Part shown: positions 16,675 to 23,288 of the stretch, in pieces
How the letters are laid out: the number at the start of each line of letters is the position of its first letter
Position numbering within the stretch: the first letter of the stretch is position 1
Virus record (IMG/VR): IMGVR_UViG_3300044630_000958
Span: 1 to 31,506 of that record
Source of the DNA: a virus
Strand: one strand, 5' to 3'
Length of the DNA: 31,506 bases
Position numbers and translations under genes: made by a program
The notes under the pieces: generated by a model
What the model was told of the DNA's origin: nothing
Seen by the model: the letters and a program-made list of their open reading frames with translations, nothing else
Databases searched by the model: none

Positions 16675-18969
16675 TTATCTCCTGCCATCTGGTCGAGTAT
16701 CAATCCGTGGTACGCCCAATTGCCAAGCCACACCAAGATCGTTGGACACCACTTTGAGCGCCATTTGACGACCACGGATACGCACAAACACCTGCTCTGT
16801 GAATTGCTGCACTGGGTAGTAGCGGTCGTCTGTGTAGTTGTCCCCGCTGGTCACAGTAGGCGAATCTGCCGTGCCGTAGTTTGTGCCGGGGAACTGACGA
16901 GGACGCACAGCAAAATCCAGCGATGGGGCTGCTGATGTTGATCCGTCAAACGTCACGTCAGGGATGATGCGACTCACCAAACCAAAGTTGTGTCCGTCAC
17001 CGATGTCAAAGTCTGAAGACTGTATATAGGCTTCAATTGGAAGTAAAGTGCCCGGCGTAGTCGCCCCATCATCGTTACCGTTCTCTTGGTAAATCAGTTT
17101 GCCGTTGTACCCTGTAGCCATTGGTGTTGGGCGCAATGGGCTATCCAACCAAGAAGTACGGGGCATTGTGCCGTAATACCAAGCGCGCTCCAAGTGATTG
17201 AAGATGACATAGCGGTCAAGGGTTGTGTTTGGGTTTGCCGGTGTATTGGATCCAGTCGGCCCAGAGGTAGAACAATAGAACCACCAAATCTCGTTGTAGC
17301 CCTCATTGGTGCTGGCAAAGAATTGGAACGACTGCGTGAGGTTGATGTCACTGTACACATACTGACGCAGGGAGCAAGGAAGCGTTTCCACACGGCCTGA
17401 ATACATGTAGAACTTGTCTGCGCCCATCCAATACGTAATGTTGTTCACCGTTGCCACGGCGTTTGGCCCGGCAATAGAGATATTGTCACCCATCAACTGG
17501 AAGCCCCACACATAGGGTGGGCCAAGGTACTGCATTGAGTAGATGGCAGAGTCTGTGATGACCAAGAACTCTTGACGAGTTTGGATTACTGAAACAATTT
17601 GCGAGCCGTGGCTCAGGGTGTAACTACCCGCTTGATTGGTCGCGTCTGGATACCAAATATCCGGTCTTTCTTGGTCAGACCAACAGATGAACATTGGGTT
17701 TTGGATTAAATCCTGCGGAGACGGTAAGGTTGAATCATTTGCACCAAACGCAATCACAAACCGAGACGAGTCAGAAACAGTCACGATGTTGGCAACTGAC
17801 GGGCAATAGGCATCCGTTGATAAAGTTCCATTCTTGGTGACCACTGACGAGCTTGGGCCAAGAAGTTGGCCGCGATTAAATGTGTTTGCCGAAGCTGAAT
17901 TTGCCCAGTAGTACAGAGCGCCGCCACGGGGGTTAAATATCAAATCTTCACCAAAGTTAGATTCACTATACAAACGAAGCTGAGACCCAATACCTGTAGT
18001 GGCAGGAGACCCCCAGCCAGTAAAGCTTGTTGATTGAACAACTGGAGTTCCATTGATATGGGTGGTGGCTGCGCCTGATCCTAAGCCACCTACACCGCGA
18101 GTACAGCCTGTAAATGTTGTGCCCGTAGTCCCGGTGTATGTGATTGTTTCCGAGTCAATCAGGATTGTGCCGGTAGGCGTAGAAAAACCTGTTGTTGATG
18201 TAACAGTTACCGTAGTATTTGAGGATGACAGTGTTCCGCCGGATATCGCGGTGGTGGCTGTGCCAATAAGAACGCCACCCCAAGAGCCAGCGCCCCAGCC
18301 CACGTTCTGGGTGAAGATTTCATTACCTGTTGTAATTTGGTATCGGCCAATCGTGGAAGAGCCGCCATTACCAGAATCTCCTGCGGTTGCGTTAACCGAA
18401 GCTGTGACGGTGTACTGGTTGGAGCTGACGTAATCAGTTATTTGATACTCACGATTAAGTACGTTGGCTGTGATGTTTCCGCCCAAAGACGCCGCGCCAC
18501 TAAATACCACAAAGTCGCCAGCCTGCGCGCCATGCCCCGCATCCGTAACCGTGATGACTGGAGAGCCCGTTGTTGCGGCAAAAGTTACATCCCCAGCCGA
18601 TGTGGTGAAGCGAATTGGAGTGATGTCAAATATGCTGCCGTTTACACCGTTCTGGATGTAGTACTTGAGGTTTGTACCAAGCGCCAGCAGGTTGTAGCCC
18701 GCCAGATTTAACCAATTCCACATGGAGCGGCAAACACCCCAAAAATTGCCGGAAGGTGGATCAGCGGGGGTGGTCGTGCCGCCTGAAACAAATGTACCGG
18801 CTGGCGAGGTTGAATTGTCTGGGCCTGTATCTAAAATCCAGCCGCCAATCTTTTCAGGGTAGCCAGAACGAAACCGCACTTTGTCGGACTCAAACCAACC
18901 GCCTTCGTTGGCAAGCGTTGTGCCTTCGCGGTTGATGCCGGGTCTAAATTGCAGTTTCTGTAATGGCAT
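16675..18969 (-). CDS. Large podovirus-type tail protein, nozzle/stabilisation protein-like (764 aa)
   Basis: The ATG at 18969 follows GAGGGTGTT and lies 12 bases after the endolysin stop. The N-terminus (FRPGINREGT, NEGGWFESDKVRFRSG, PEKIGGW) and C-terminus (RIRGRQMALKVVSNDLGVAWQLGVPRID, ending PDGRR) match a family I recall as podoviral tail nozzle or P22 gp10-like stabilisation proteins. Between them are many Trp/Tyr-rich beta-strand blocks (DRYVIFNHLERAWYYGTMPR, ITYWMGADKFYMYSGRVETL), consistent with a beta-propeller. Residues about 120-310 are Thr/Ser/Gly-rich and look like inserted Ig-like or adhesin domains. It would form the distal tail tube that closes the tail and opens for DNA release. 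The family is recognised by pattern, not by a search. Confidence 0.78.
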   Translation of the reverse strand: MPLQKLQFRPGINREGTTLANEGGWFESDKVRFRSGYPEKIGGWILDTGPDNSTSPAGTFVSGGTTTPADPPSGNFWGVCRSMWNWLNLAGYNLLALGTNLKYYIQNGVNGSIFDITPIRFTTSAGDVTFAATTGSPVITVTDAGHGAQAGDFVVFSGAASLGGNITANVLNREYQITDYVSSNQYTVTASVNATAGDSGNGGSSTIGRYQITTGNEIFTQNVGWGAGSWGGVLIGTATTAISGGTLSSSNTTVTVTSTTGFSTPTGTILIDSETITYTGTTGTTFTGCTRGVGGLGSGAATTHINGTPVVQSTSFTGWGSPATTGIGSQLRLYSESNFGEDLIFNPRGGALYYWANSASANTFNRGQLLGPSSSVVTKNGTLSTDAYCPSVANIVTVSDSSRFVIAFGANDSTLPSPQDLIQNPMFICWSDQERPDIWYPDATNQAGSYTLSHGSQIVSVIQTRQEFLVITDSAIYSMQYLGPPYVWGFQLMGDNISIAGPNAVATVNNITYWMGADKFYMYSGRVETLPCSLRQYVYSDINLTQSFQFFASTNEGYNEIWWFYCSTSGPTGSNTPANPNTTLDRYVIFNHLERAWYYGTMPRTSWLDSPLRPTPMATGYNGKLIYQENGNDDGATTPGTLLPIEAYIQSSDFDIGDGHNFGLVSRIIPDVTFDGSTSAAPSLDFAVRPRQFPGTNYGTADSPTVTSGDNYTDDRYYPVQQFTEQVFVRIRGRQMALKVVSNDLGVAWQLGVPRIDTRPDGRR

Positions 18970-18981
18970 AACACCCTCGGT

Positions 18982-19446
18982 TTAGGCTACAAGGCCGGGA
19001 AGATAAGTCGTTTTACCAGCCACTTTGGTAGCGGTCAACTCCTGTTGCTTCAGGTTGCTTGGGTCATAAGAGACATGCACCCAGCCACTGTCAGGGATGC
19101 CGGGGGTGTAGAACTCAAGAATGAGTTGTGTGTATTCTAGGTTATCCATGATCCATTGAGCAAGCTCTGCGTTGGCAACACCGGGTATCTCAATATCGGC
19201 TGCTCGGCCAAGGCAATGGTCTGAGGTCTTTGAGCCTCCGGTGGCTTGGTTGACGGCTGGAGCGCGGAACCCTGAGTTCACCTTGACGCCTTTGCCAAAG
19301 TGGTCGCGCACGGGCTGGAGGACTTTCTCGCACAGCAGGCGCAGAGCCTCGATCTCGGCTTCGCCGGGAATGTTGTCCAAATCATTGCGCAAGGCGGTGT
19401 CGGACTTGGTCAGTTCATGGAGGGAAAAGTTAGCGGTCAGATTCAT
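18982..19446 (-). CDS. Endolysin: zinc peptidase of the M15 type (154 aa)
   Basis: This cell-wall peptidase should cut peptide stems of peptidoglycan to release progeny. The M15 signature is complete: NSGFRAPAVNQATGG, then SDHCLGRAADIEI with zinc ligands H77 and D84, then GWVHVSYD with ligand H124. It has no signal peptide or membrane segment, so export depends on a holin, and the candidate holin is two genes upstream. Length is normal for single-domain phage M15 endolysins. The ATG overlaps the Rz stop (ATGA, 19443-19446) with AGGAGC upstream. It is the last gene of the lysis cassette. The exact bond cut (L-Ala-D-Glu or D-Ala-D-Ala type) cannot be told from sequence. Confidence 0.92.
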   Translation of the reverse strand: MNLTANFSLHELTKSDTALRNDLDNIPGEAEIEALRLLCEKVLQPVRDHFGKGVKVNSGFRAPAVNQATGGSKTSDHCLGRAADIEIPGVANAELAQWIMDNLEYTQLILEFYTPGIPDSGWVHVSYDPSNLKQQELTATKVAGKTTYLPGLVA

Positions 19447-19892
19447 TGGGCGCTCCTAGCGTTGTTGTAAAGGGTGATGCAGGCGTTGAGCTTTTCAATG
19501 GCTCTGTTGCCTTCGTCGGTTATGGCGACAAGAGCTTTAGCAGTCTCTCGGTCAAGTTCGGCTGATGGCGCTCCTCCACTATCTCCGGCGGCAACGGCGG
19601 TATCTGCGGCGGCTGGTACGGGGCAGGTCGTTTTGACGCGCAACCGCAAAGCGCCAGAGTCAATAGCAGCATCGCGCTCTTTTGTGGCAAGTTTGGCTTT
19701 TTCATTTGTCTTCCTCAATGCTTCAGCGGTTGTTGTTACGGCAGCGGCTAAAGCCTGCTCCTTAGCCCGTGCTTCGGTGTTTAAACGATCAACTTCCACC
19801 TGCTGGGCTTCTCTCTCGACATACTTGCCGTAGAAATACCCGCCGCCAAATGTCAGCAGCAGGGCAATCAATCCAGAGAGTAAACCCTTCAT
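19443..19892 (-). CDS. Rz: Rz-type inner-membrane spanin (149 aa)
   Basis: An N-terminal membrane anchor (residues about 3-22, LLSGLIALLLTFGGGYFYG) is followed by a periplasmic coiled coil (about 28-75) rich in Ala/Glu/Lys. The conserved-looking C-terminus ALVAITDEGNRAIEKLNACI is typical of phage Rz proteins. With Rz1 it would fuse inner and outer membranes at the end of lysis. The start overlaps the stop of the holin candidate (ATGA, 19889-19892). A proline-rich lipoprotein gene, Rz1, is fully embedded in the +1 frame. One Cys (in TTCPVP) could form an interchain disulfide. Confidence 0.9.
   Translation of the reverse strand: MKGLLSGLIALLLTFGGGYFYGKYVEREAQQVEVDRLNTEARAKEQALAAAVTTTAEALRKTNEKAKLATKERDAAIDSGALRLRVKTTCPVPAAADTAVAAGDSGGAPSAELDRETAKALVAITDEGNRAIEKLNACITLYNNARSAQ
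19520..19705 (-). CDS. Rz1: Rz1-type outer-membrane spanin lipoprotein, embedded in Rz (61 aa)
   Basis: The gene lies wholly within Rz in the +1 frame, the classical nested arrangement. The ATG at 19705 has AGGAAG four bases upstream. The product has a basic start (MKKPNLPQKS), a hydrophobic signal (AMLLLTLAL), a lipobox LCGC with Cys22 as the lipidated residue, then a short Pro-rich periplasmic part (RPAPYQPPQIPPLPPEI). This matches o-spanins, which are lipidated, sorted to the outer membrane and bind the C-terminus of Rz. The overlap, lipobox and prolines together make chance very unlikely. Confidence 0.9.
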   Translation of the reverse strand: MKKPNLPQKSAMLLLTLALCGCASKRPAPYQPPQIPPLPPEIVEERHQPNLTERLLKLLSP

Positions 19893-20209
19893 GGCTTGGG
19901 AGGCTCATCGTTATCGTTGGCCTCTGATTTGGAAATGGCGGTGGCTACAGCTTTGATACCTGACCGGCCAGCAACCCCACCCAGAACGCCTGTGATGAAC
20001 ACCATGATGGTGCTAATCTGGCTTGTGTAAATCTTGTCGATTGGGGCCATGCCGGACATAGGTTGGGTGACGTAGGTCACCGAGTACAGGAACATGGCCA
20101 TCGCTCCGAGCAGGATGCTGACCAGCACCACAATCACGAAAGCCCAGACACGCACCTCAATCTCTTCGGCGGTCAGGCGGTTATTTGTTTTGTAGGCAAC
20201 AGTAGGCAT
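19889..20209 (-). CDS. Probable holin, two transmembrane segments (106 aa)
   Basis: The ATG at 20209 overlaps the upstream stop (TGATG) and has AGGAG eight bases before it; a GTG at 20212 would add one residue. Two hydrophobic segments are seen: about 23-47 (VWAFVIVVLVSILLGAMAMF) and about 68-84 (STIMVFITGVLGGVAG), with a polar N-terminus and an acidic C-terminal tail (EANDNDEPPKP). It lies directly before Rz/Rz1 and the endolysin, so a holin that releases the endolysin is the simplest reading. There is no family-specific signature I can name, and the previous membrane proteins in the cassette are alternatives. Confidence 0.65.
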   Translation of the reverse strand: MPTVAYKTNNRLTAEEIEVRVWAFVIVVLVSILLGAMAMFLYSVTYVTQPMSGMAPIDKIYTSQISTIMVFITGVLGGVAGRSGIKAVATAISKSEANDNDEPPKP

Positions 20210-20391
20210 CACTTTTTCTCCTGTTCAGGTTTAACAAGTTGTTCGGGGCAAGTGCCAGTGGCAGTACAGATCGGGGGCTTGCACTCGGGGTTATTCCAGT
20301 TTGTCGGGTCTTGGCAAGCGTAACGGAAACGGTCTTCGCACCCGATCAAATACAGGGCTATCAGAAATAGTATCGCTAGGCTTCTTTTCAC
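20209..20391 (-). CDS. Cys-rich lipoprotein overlapping the upstream TM/coiled-coil gene (60 aa, spanin-like position)
   Basis: The GTG at 20391 has AGGG six bases upstream and gives a clean lipoprotein signal, MKRSLAILFLIALYLIGC, with the lipobox Cys at residue 18. A GTG at 20412 would put seven extra residues in front. The mature part is short and Cys/Pro-rich (CQDPTNWNNPECKPPICTA, then TCPEQL) with five further cysteines, unlike the proline-rich Rz1. I recall similar lipoproteins near lysis genes of other phages. It overlaps the preceding gene by 101 bases in the +1 frame, the same relation Rz1 has to Rz. A second o-spanin-like function is possible but unproven; a superinfection or lysis-timing lipoprotein is the alternative. 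Confidence 0.7.
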   Translation of the reverse strand: MKRSLAILFLIALYLIGCEDRFRYACQDPTNWNNPECKPPICTATGTCPEQLVKPEQEKK

Positions 20392-20539
20392 GTTTTTCCC
20401 TTTCAATTTCACGCCTTAACCGCTCAAGCTTCTCAGTTTGCGTCTTCACTTCATGCTTGGCTTCCAAGATGTCCAAGTACAACATCCCGAGCACTGGGAG
20501 CATGAGGGCGACCAACACGCAAGCGGCAATCCAGCCCAT
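20291..20539 (-). CDS. N-anchored coiled-coil membrane protein (82 aa), i-spanin-like architecture
   Basis: The ATG at 20539 overlaps the previous stop (TAATG), with GGGGAAG upstream. An in-frame ATG at 20662 would add 41 Pro/Val-rich residues lying entirely over the previous gene, so I prefer the short form. Residues 2-23 (GWIAACVLVALMLPVLGMLY) are a single membrane span. A heptad-like coil follows (LEAKHEVKTQTEKLERLRRE, then REKREKK), then a basic Pro-rich tail (RRPFPLRLPRPDKLE). The layout is that of an inner-membrane spanin, and its 3' part overlaps a lipoprotein gene in +1. No sequence likeness to Rz is obvious. Confidence 0.65.
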   Translation of the reverse strand: MGWIAACVLVALMLPVLGMLYLDILEAKHEVKTQTEKLERLRREIEREKREKKPSDTISDSPVFDRVRRPFPLRLPRPDKLE

Positions 20540-21234
20540 TACGTCTTCCCCAAACGACTGACGAACAGGAGCCACAACCACAGGTAAAGGAGGAATAGGA
20601 TAGTCGCTACGAGATACGCCGACTTTGCTTGGAAGTTTCTTTTTTCCTCCCGTCGTTGCCATTGCTTGTACCTCTCCTGCGCCTCTTCCTTCAACCTTGC
20701 CTTCTCCTGCTCCTCCTGTATCACGCCACGCATCTCAAACACTTTGGAATACAGCGCCCCCATTTCTGGCGGTGACTGATACACCATAGTTTCCCTGATT
20801 GTCACTTCCAACGCAGCCATCTGGTCTTGAGCCATGACCCTCTTCAGGGCGGCTTCCATCAGGTTGGCATTGGGGTCGTAGACAGTCTGGCTCTTTTCTT
20901 CCTCTTCCCTTATATGCGCTGCCAACTGCTCTTGCAGCTTGAAGAACTCAGTAAGCTGGCTGACAACATCCGCCATGACTTTGGACTCGTCAACAGCAAC
21001 GTACTTTTCCTTCTTTTTCGCCACAGGCTTGAGCGCGGCGGGGGTGGGGTTTCCACCAAACATCTTGGCAAGCTTGCCCCAGAACCCATGAACTTCCTTG
21101 GCGATCCCAACAGCTTCATCAACTGTAGCCTTGACCTCCATGAAAGAGGTCTTGGCCTGCTTGTATAGCTCACAGCCTTCTTTGATGGCGGCGACACAAG
21201 CATTTGCGGCAAAGAGGATGCTGATCGGATCAAT
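20539..21234 (-). CDS. C-tail-anchored coiled-coil phage protein with apparent ATT start (231 aa)
   Basis: The first in-frame ATG is at 21141, but coding-like sequence continues upstream without a break (DPISILFAANACVAAIKEGC, then ELYKQAKTSF) to a TAA at 21237-21235. The only initiation site there is ATT at 21234, six bases after a perfect GGAGG (21241-21245), overlapping the stop of a 22-codon ORF. I recall phage proteins of this layout beginning M-D-P. The N-terminal part is helical. The middle (about 75-190) is charged and coiled-coil, and the last 27 residues hold a single membrane segment (AYLVATILFLLYLWLWLLF). It stands at the head of the lysis cassette and is probably membrane-bound with its bulk in the cytoplasm. 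Function unknown. If ATT is not used, the protein starts at 21141 with 200 aa. Confidence 0.75.
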   Translation of the reverse strand: MDPISILFAANACVAAIKEGCELYKQAKTSFMEVKATVDEAVGIAKEVHGFWGKLAKMFGGNPTPAALKPVAKKKEKYVAVDESKVMADVVSQLTEFFKLQEQLAAHIREEEEKSQTVYDPNANLMEAALKRVMAQDQMAALEVTIRETMVYQSPPEMGALYSKVFEMRGVIQEEQEKARLKEEAQERYKQWQRREEKRNFQAKSAYLVATILFLLYLWLWLLFVSRLGKT

Positions 21235-21298
21235 TTACAGCCTCCGCCACCGCCACCACCTTGATGGAGCCGTCGGAGTTCAGGAAGGCGTAGGGCAT
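21230..21298 (-). CDS. 22-codon leader-like ORF between methyltransferase and lysis cassette
   Basis: The ATG at 21298 comes one base after the methyltransferase stop, and the TGA at 21232-21230 overlaps the ATT start of the next gene. It would encode MPYAFLNSDGSIKVVAVAEA followed by two residues. The text resembles the beginning of small phage tail proteins, so it may be a remnant of a longer gene, or a translated relay that carries ribosomes to the ATT. It has no strong Shine-Dalgarno of its own. Without it the stretch 21235-21299 would be a rare gap in an otherwise close-packed operon. Confidence 0.5.
   Translation of the reverse strand: MPYAFLNSDGSIKVVAVAEAVN
21241..21245 (-). promoter_or_regulatory. 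Perfect Shine-Dalgarno (GGAGG) for the ATT-started gene
   Basis: On the minus strand GGAGG stands exactly six bases before ATT (21234-21232). It lies inside the 22-codon ORF. No ATG, GTG or TTG in the frame of the downstream protein lies within reach; a TTG one base on is in a different frame whose product looks random. Confidence 0.7.
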
Positions 21299-21299
21299 G

Positions 21300-21833
21300 T
21301 TATTGCTTTCTGAAATACCAAACCTGACCGCTAATGATTTTTAATTCTGGTATTACTCCAAGCGCCTTGAGAGCTTCTTTGGTTGCACGCACCACCTCTG
21401 GAGTGTATGCTTCATGTCCTGCTAAGATGCCCCCGGGTCGCACCTTGGGAAACCACTTAGTTACGTCATCAAACTGTTCGGCGGCTGTGAAGCCCTTATC
21501 CAAGTACACAAGATCGACACTTGCATCCAACATTTTTGATGCCGCTAAGTCGGACCGCTCTACCCTAAGTTCAATTCTATCGGCAAAGTTGCTTTTGCTG
21601 ATACGCCTTTTAGCAATATCTTCATTCATTCGACTCATTTCAGCTGTGACAACGTAGCCGCCATGCAAAGGATCAGTGTACGTTTCATAGGAATCAATAC
21701 CAATCAAGCGCATTGCTGGGAAGCTCGCGGCCAATGCCAACAGGTTAGTCGCACGCAATACGCCAACCTCTACTAACACACCAGTGTCAGCGATGCCGGG
21801 AATAATCTGTTGCAAACAATCTTCAGATCGCAT
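21300..21833 (-). CDS. Class I SAM-dependent methyltransferase (Methyltransf_24-like, 177 aa)
   Basis: The protein has a Rossmann-type methyltransferase core. The SAM-binding strand and loop is VLVEVGVLRATN (19-30); the acidic residue after strand 2 is D47 (LIGIDSYE). DLVYLDKGF (107-115) and WFPKVRPGGILAGHEAY (127-143) match the D-x-VYLD and LkpGG-xxxGHD pattern of small-molecule or sugar O-methyltransferases often found with glycan genes. The first motif is degenerate, with Ala where Gly is usual. The start is ATG 21833, overlapping the previous stop (TAATG) with GGAG eight bases upstream; a TTG at 21866 is rejected. Lying directly behind fibre and adhesin genes, it may modify a virion component or a host surface glycan; the substrate is inference. 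Confidence 0.85.
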   Translation of the reverse strand: MRSEDCLQQIIPGIADTGVLVEVGVLRATNLLALAASFPAMRLIGIDSYETYTDPLHGGYVVTAEMSRMNEDIAKRRISKSNFADRIELRVERSDLAASKMLDASVDLVYLDKGFTAAEQFDDVTKWFPKVRPGGILAGHEAYTPEVVRATKEALKALGVIPELKIISGQVWYFRKQ

Positions 21834-22282
21834 TAGCGAAGCTCCAAGCCGGGAGAAAGAGGCCAAACAATAGCGTCAGGAAAACCCGTTTGACTTGGCA
21901 AGTCGCGAAGTGCCTGACGATATCCAAGCCACTCAGTTTTTTCAAGATCACCAATTGATGCATCACTTAACTGAGTCCAGTCGCTGTGTGTAAGCAAAAG
22001 GTTGCGCTGTGTTCTGGCAGTTTCTGCTGCACTAGGAACTACAGGTGGAAGAATTTGCACGCTGCCTGTTTGTCCGGGGTTTACCGTAACAACTGGTGTA
22101 TTTTGTTCTTCCCAGTACCGAACTGGAGCATACATCTGAACAATGGCTTCAAGGGTTTCGCCTTCGTATGGAAGTCTTGCTCCAATGTGTAGTGTTTGAT
22201 AGCCCTCTGCGGTGTACACAACCTCCATGCAACGGGCCTGTTGGTCAACAGAAATAATTTCGTATGTGTATGTAATGTTCAT
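21833..22282 (-). CDS. Phage tail (fibre) assembly chaperone (149 aa)
   Basis: The C-terminal block is characteristic: ARTQRNLLLTHSDWTQLSDA, then EWLGYRQALRDLPSQTGFP and a WP near the end (residues about 89-141). This is the tail assembly chaperone pattern (Phage_tail_APC/DUF4376-like). The N-terminal 60 residues form a small beta-rich domain (MEVVYTAEGYQTLHIGARLP). It directly follows the glycine-rich adhesin, the position in which T4-like and other phages keep fibre-tip assembly factors, so it probably helps adhesin or fibre maturation. The ATG at 22282 lies in a 32-bp duplicated block with GGAG eight bases upstream. Confidence 0.85.
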   Translation of the reverse strand: MNITYTYEIISVDQQARCMEVVYTAEGYQTLHIGARLPYEGETLEAIVQMYAPVRYWEEQNTPVVTVNPGQTGSVQILPPVVPSAAETARTQRNLLLTHSDWTQLSDASIGDLEKTEWLGYRQALRDLPSQTGFPDAIVWPLSPGLELR

Positions 22283-22327
22283 GTTATTGCTCCAAATGTA
22301 TATGTAATGTTCATGTTATTGCTCCAA
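22264..22327 (-). repeat. 32-bp tandem direct repeat at a gene junction
   Basis: Copies 22264-22295 and 22296-22327 match at 31 of 32 bases (G at 22268 against A at 22300). Each copy contains, on the minus strand, GGAGCAATAACATGAACATT, that is, a Shine-Dalgarno, the end of the adhesin frame (AIT plus stop) and a start codon. The unit is not a multiple of three, so the two starts are in different frames. Confidence 0.95.
22279..22314 (-). CDS. 11-codon relay ORF created by the tandem duplication
   Basis: The ATG at 22314 overlaps the adhesin stop (ATGA). The ORF encodes MNITYTFGAIT, and its TGA overlaps the ATG of the assembly chaperone (again ATGA). Its first six residues copy the start of the chaperone and its last five copy the end of the adhesin. 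It has its own GGAG. Whether it is translated is unknown; the arrangement favours termination-reinitiation twice in a row. Confidence 0.4.
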   Translation of the reverse strand: MNITYTFGAIT

Positions 22328-23285
22328 GGCGAGTTCCGAACGCCAGCCAAGTTATATTTGCATTGCCCGATACGGCACCACCGGCACTGCCGCCACTATA
22401 TGGACCGACTATGGTTCCAGCAAGGATAAGGCCAGCGCCACTCTGGGTTACGACTCCTCCAGTTGCGCCAGCCGCACCCCGTGTGCCACCACCGCCACCA
22501 GCACCCCCATTACATGGAACATTTGAAGAATAGGATCCTGCTCCACCTGCCCCAGCACCGCCAGATGTGCCTGCACCACCCGCCACAGCATTTGAGTTTA
22601 TCCATAAAACTGACCCTGCGGTGCCGGGAGCTCCTCCTGCTGAGTTGGCCGCAGCGCCTGATTGACCACCGCCACCGCCACCGCCGCGCATATCTGTGAA
22701 GGCTCGGTCGCCGCCAGAGGCGAATCGTACAGTGGCGGCCTGACCACCACCACCACCACCGCCACCGCCACCGATAGTGCCGTTGTTGGTTATGCTAACA
22801 GCAGAAGAAACAGAAAGCGCCAATCCACCGGCAGCGCCAGCAGTTCCGGCCGCAGCAATGCCGGCACCAATACCGCCAGCACCACCCATGCCCGCAATAG
22901 TGCCGTTGTTGATTAGGTCAATTCCACCGGGGAATGATCCGTTGACTGTGAGCGCCGCAGTTCCAGTACCGTTACTACTAATGAATATACCACCGCTAAT
23001 GGTGGCTACAACCTTGCTGGACTGATTCCAACCAGCGTTTACGGCCAGTGTGCGAAGGTTTGCATTGGTTTGATTGCTGCTAATAGTAAAAGAAAACGCG
23101 TTTGATTTGCCATACAAGGAATTCATACCCCATGAAGTTCCACTGCCGCCAACACCAGCTAACGTCCGGACGTTAGCTTGGTTCATTGAAATTGTTGCAG
23201 TCAAACTAAGGCCAAGCTCCTGCGCAACGCTGACTGGGCTACTTGTGCCGCCCATATTCAAAGGGCCGCTTGATGGCATTACCAT
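22311..23285 (-). CDS. Glycine-rich receptor-binding tail-tip adhesin, gp38-like (324 aa)
   Basis: The ATG at 23285 has AAGGAG about seven bases upstream, inside the end of fibre 2. Residues up to about 110 form an attachment region that begins VMPSSGPLNMGG, a start I associate with phage tail proteins. From about 115 on, short asparagine motifs (LINNGTIAGMGG, SITNNGTIGG) alternate with poly-Gly runs: ten Gly near 171-181, seven near 200-206, and later GGAGAGGAG and GGAGGGGG. This is the pattern of the polyglycine-II sandwich adhesins at the fibre tip of S16/T2-like phages, where variable loops between the Gly stretches bind the receptor. Position after a fibre and before an assembly chaperone supports host recognition. 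No catalytic motif. Confidence 0.82.
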   Translation of the reverse strand: MVMPSSGPLNMGGTSSPVSVAQELGLSLTATISMNQANVRTLAGVGGSGTSWGMNSLYGKSNAFSFTISSNQTNANLRTLAVNAGWNQSSKVVATISGGIFISSNGTGTAALTVNGSFPGGIDLINNGTIAGMGGAGGIGAGIAAAGTAGAAGGLALSVSSAVSITNNGTIGGGGGGGGGGQAATVRFASGGDRAFTDMRGGGGGGGQSGAAANSAGGAPGTAGSVLWINSNAVAGGAGTSGGAGAGGAGSYSSNVPCNGGAGGGGGTRGAAGATGGVVTQSGAGLILAGTIVGPYSGGSAGGAVSGNANITWLAFGTRLGAIT

Positions 23286-23288
23286 AGA

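Noticed and set aside
20540-20662. ATG at 20662 as start of the 82-aa TM/coiled-coil protein
   Set aside because: It would need a 124-base overlap with the previous gene, while the ATG at 20539 is coupled by TAATG and starts directly at the membrane span.
21834-21866. TTG at 21866 as methyltransferase start
   Set aside because: The ATG at 21833 is coupled to the previous stop and has GGAG at good spacing; the extra 11 residues read like a frame shadow of the chaperone gene.
22736-22772. Poly-Gly codon tract as a phase-variation switch
   Set aside because: The repeat unit is three bases, so slippage changes length but cannot shift the frame.
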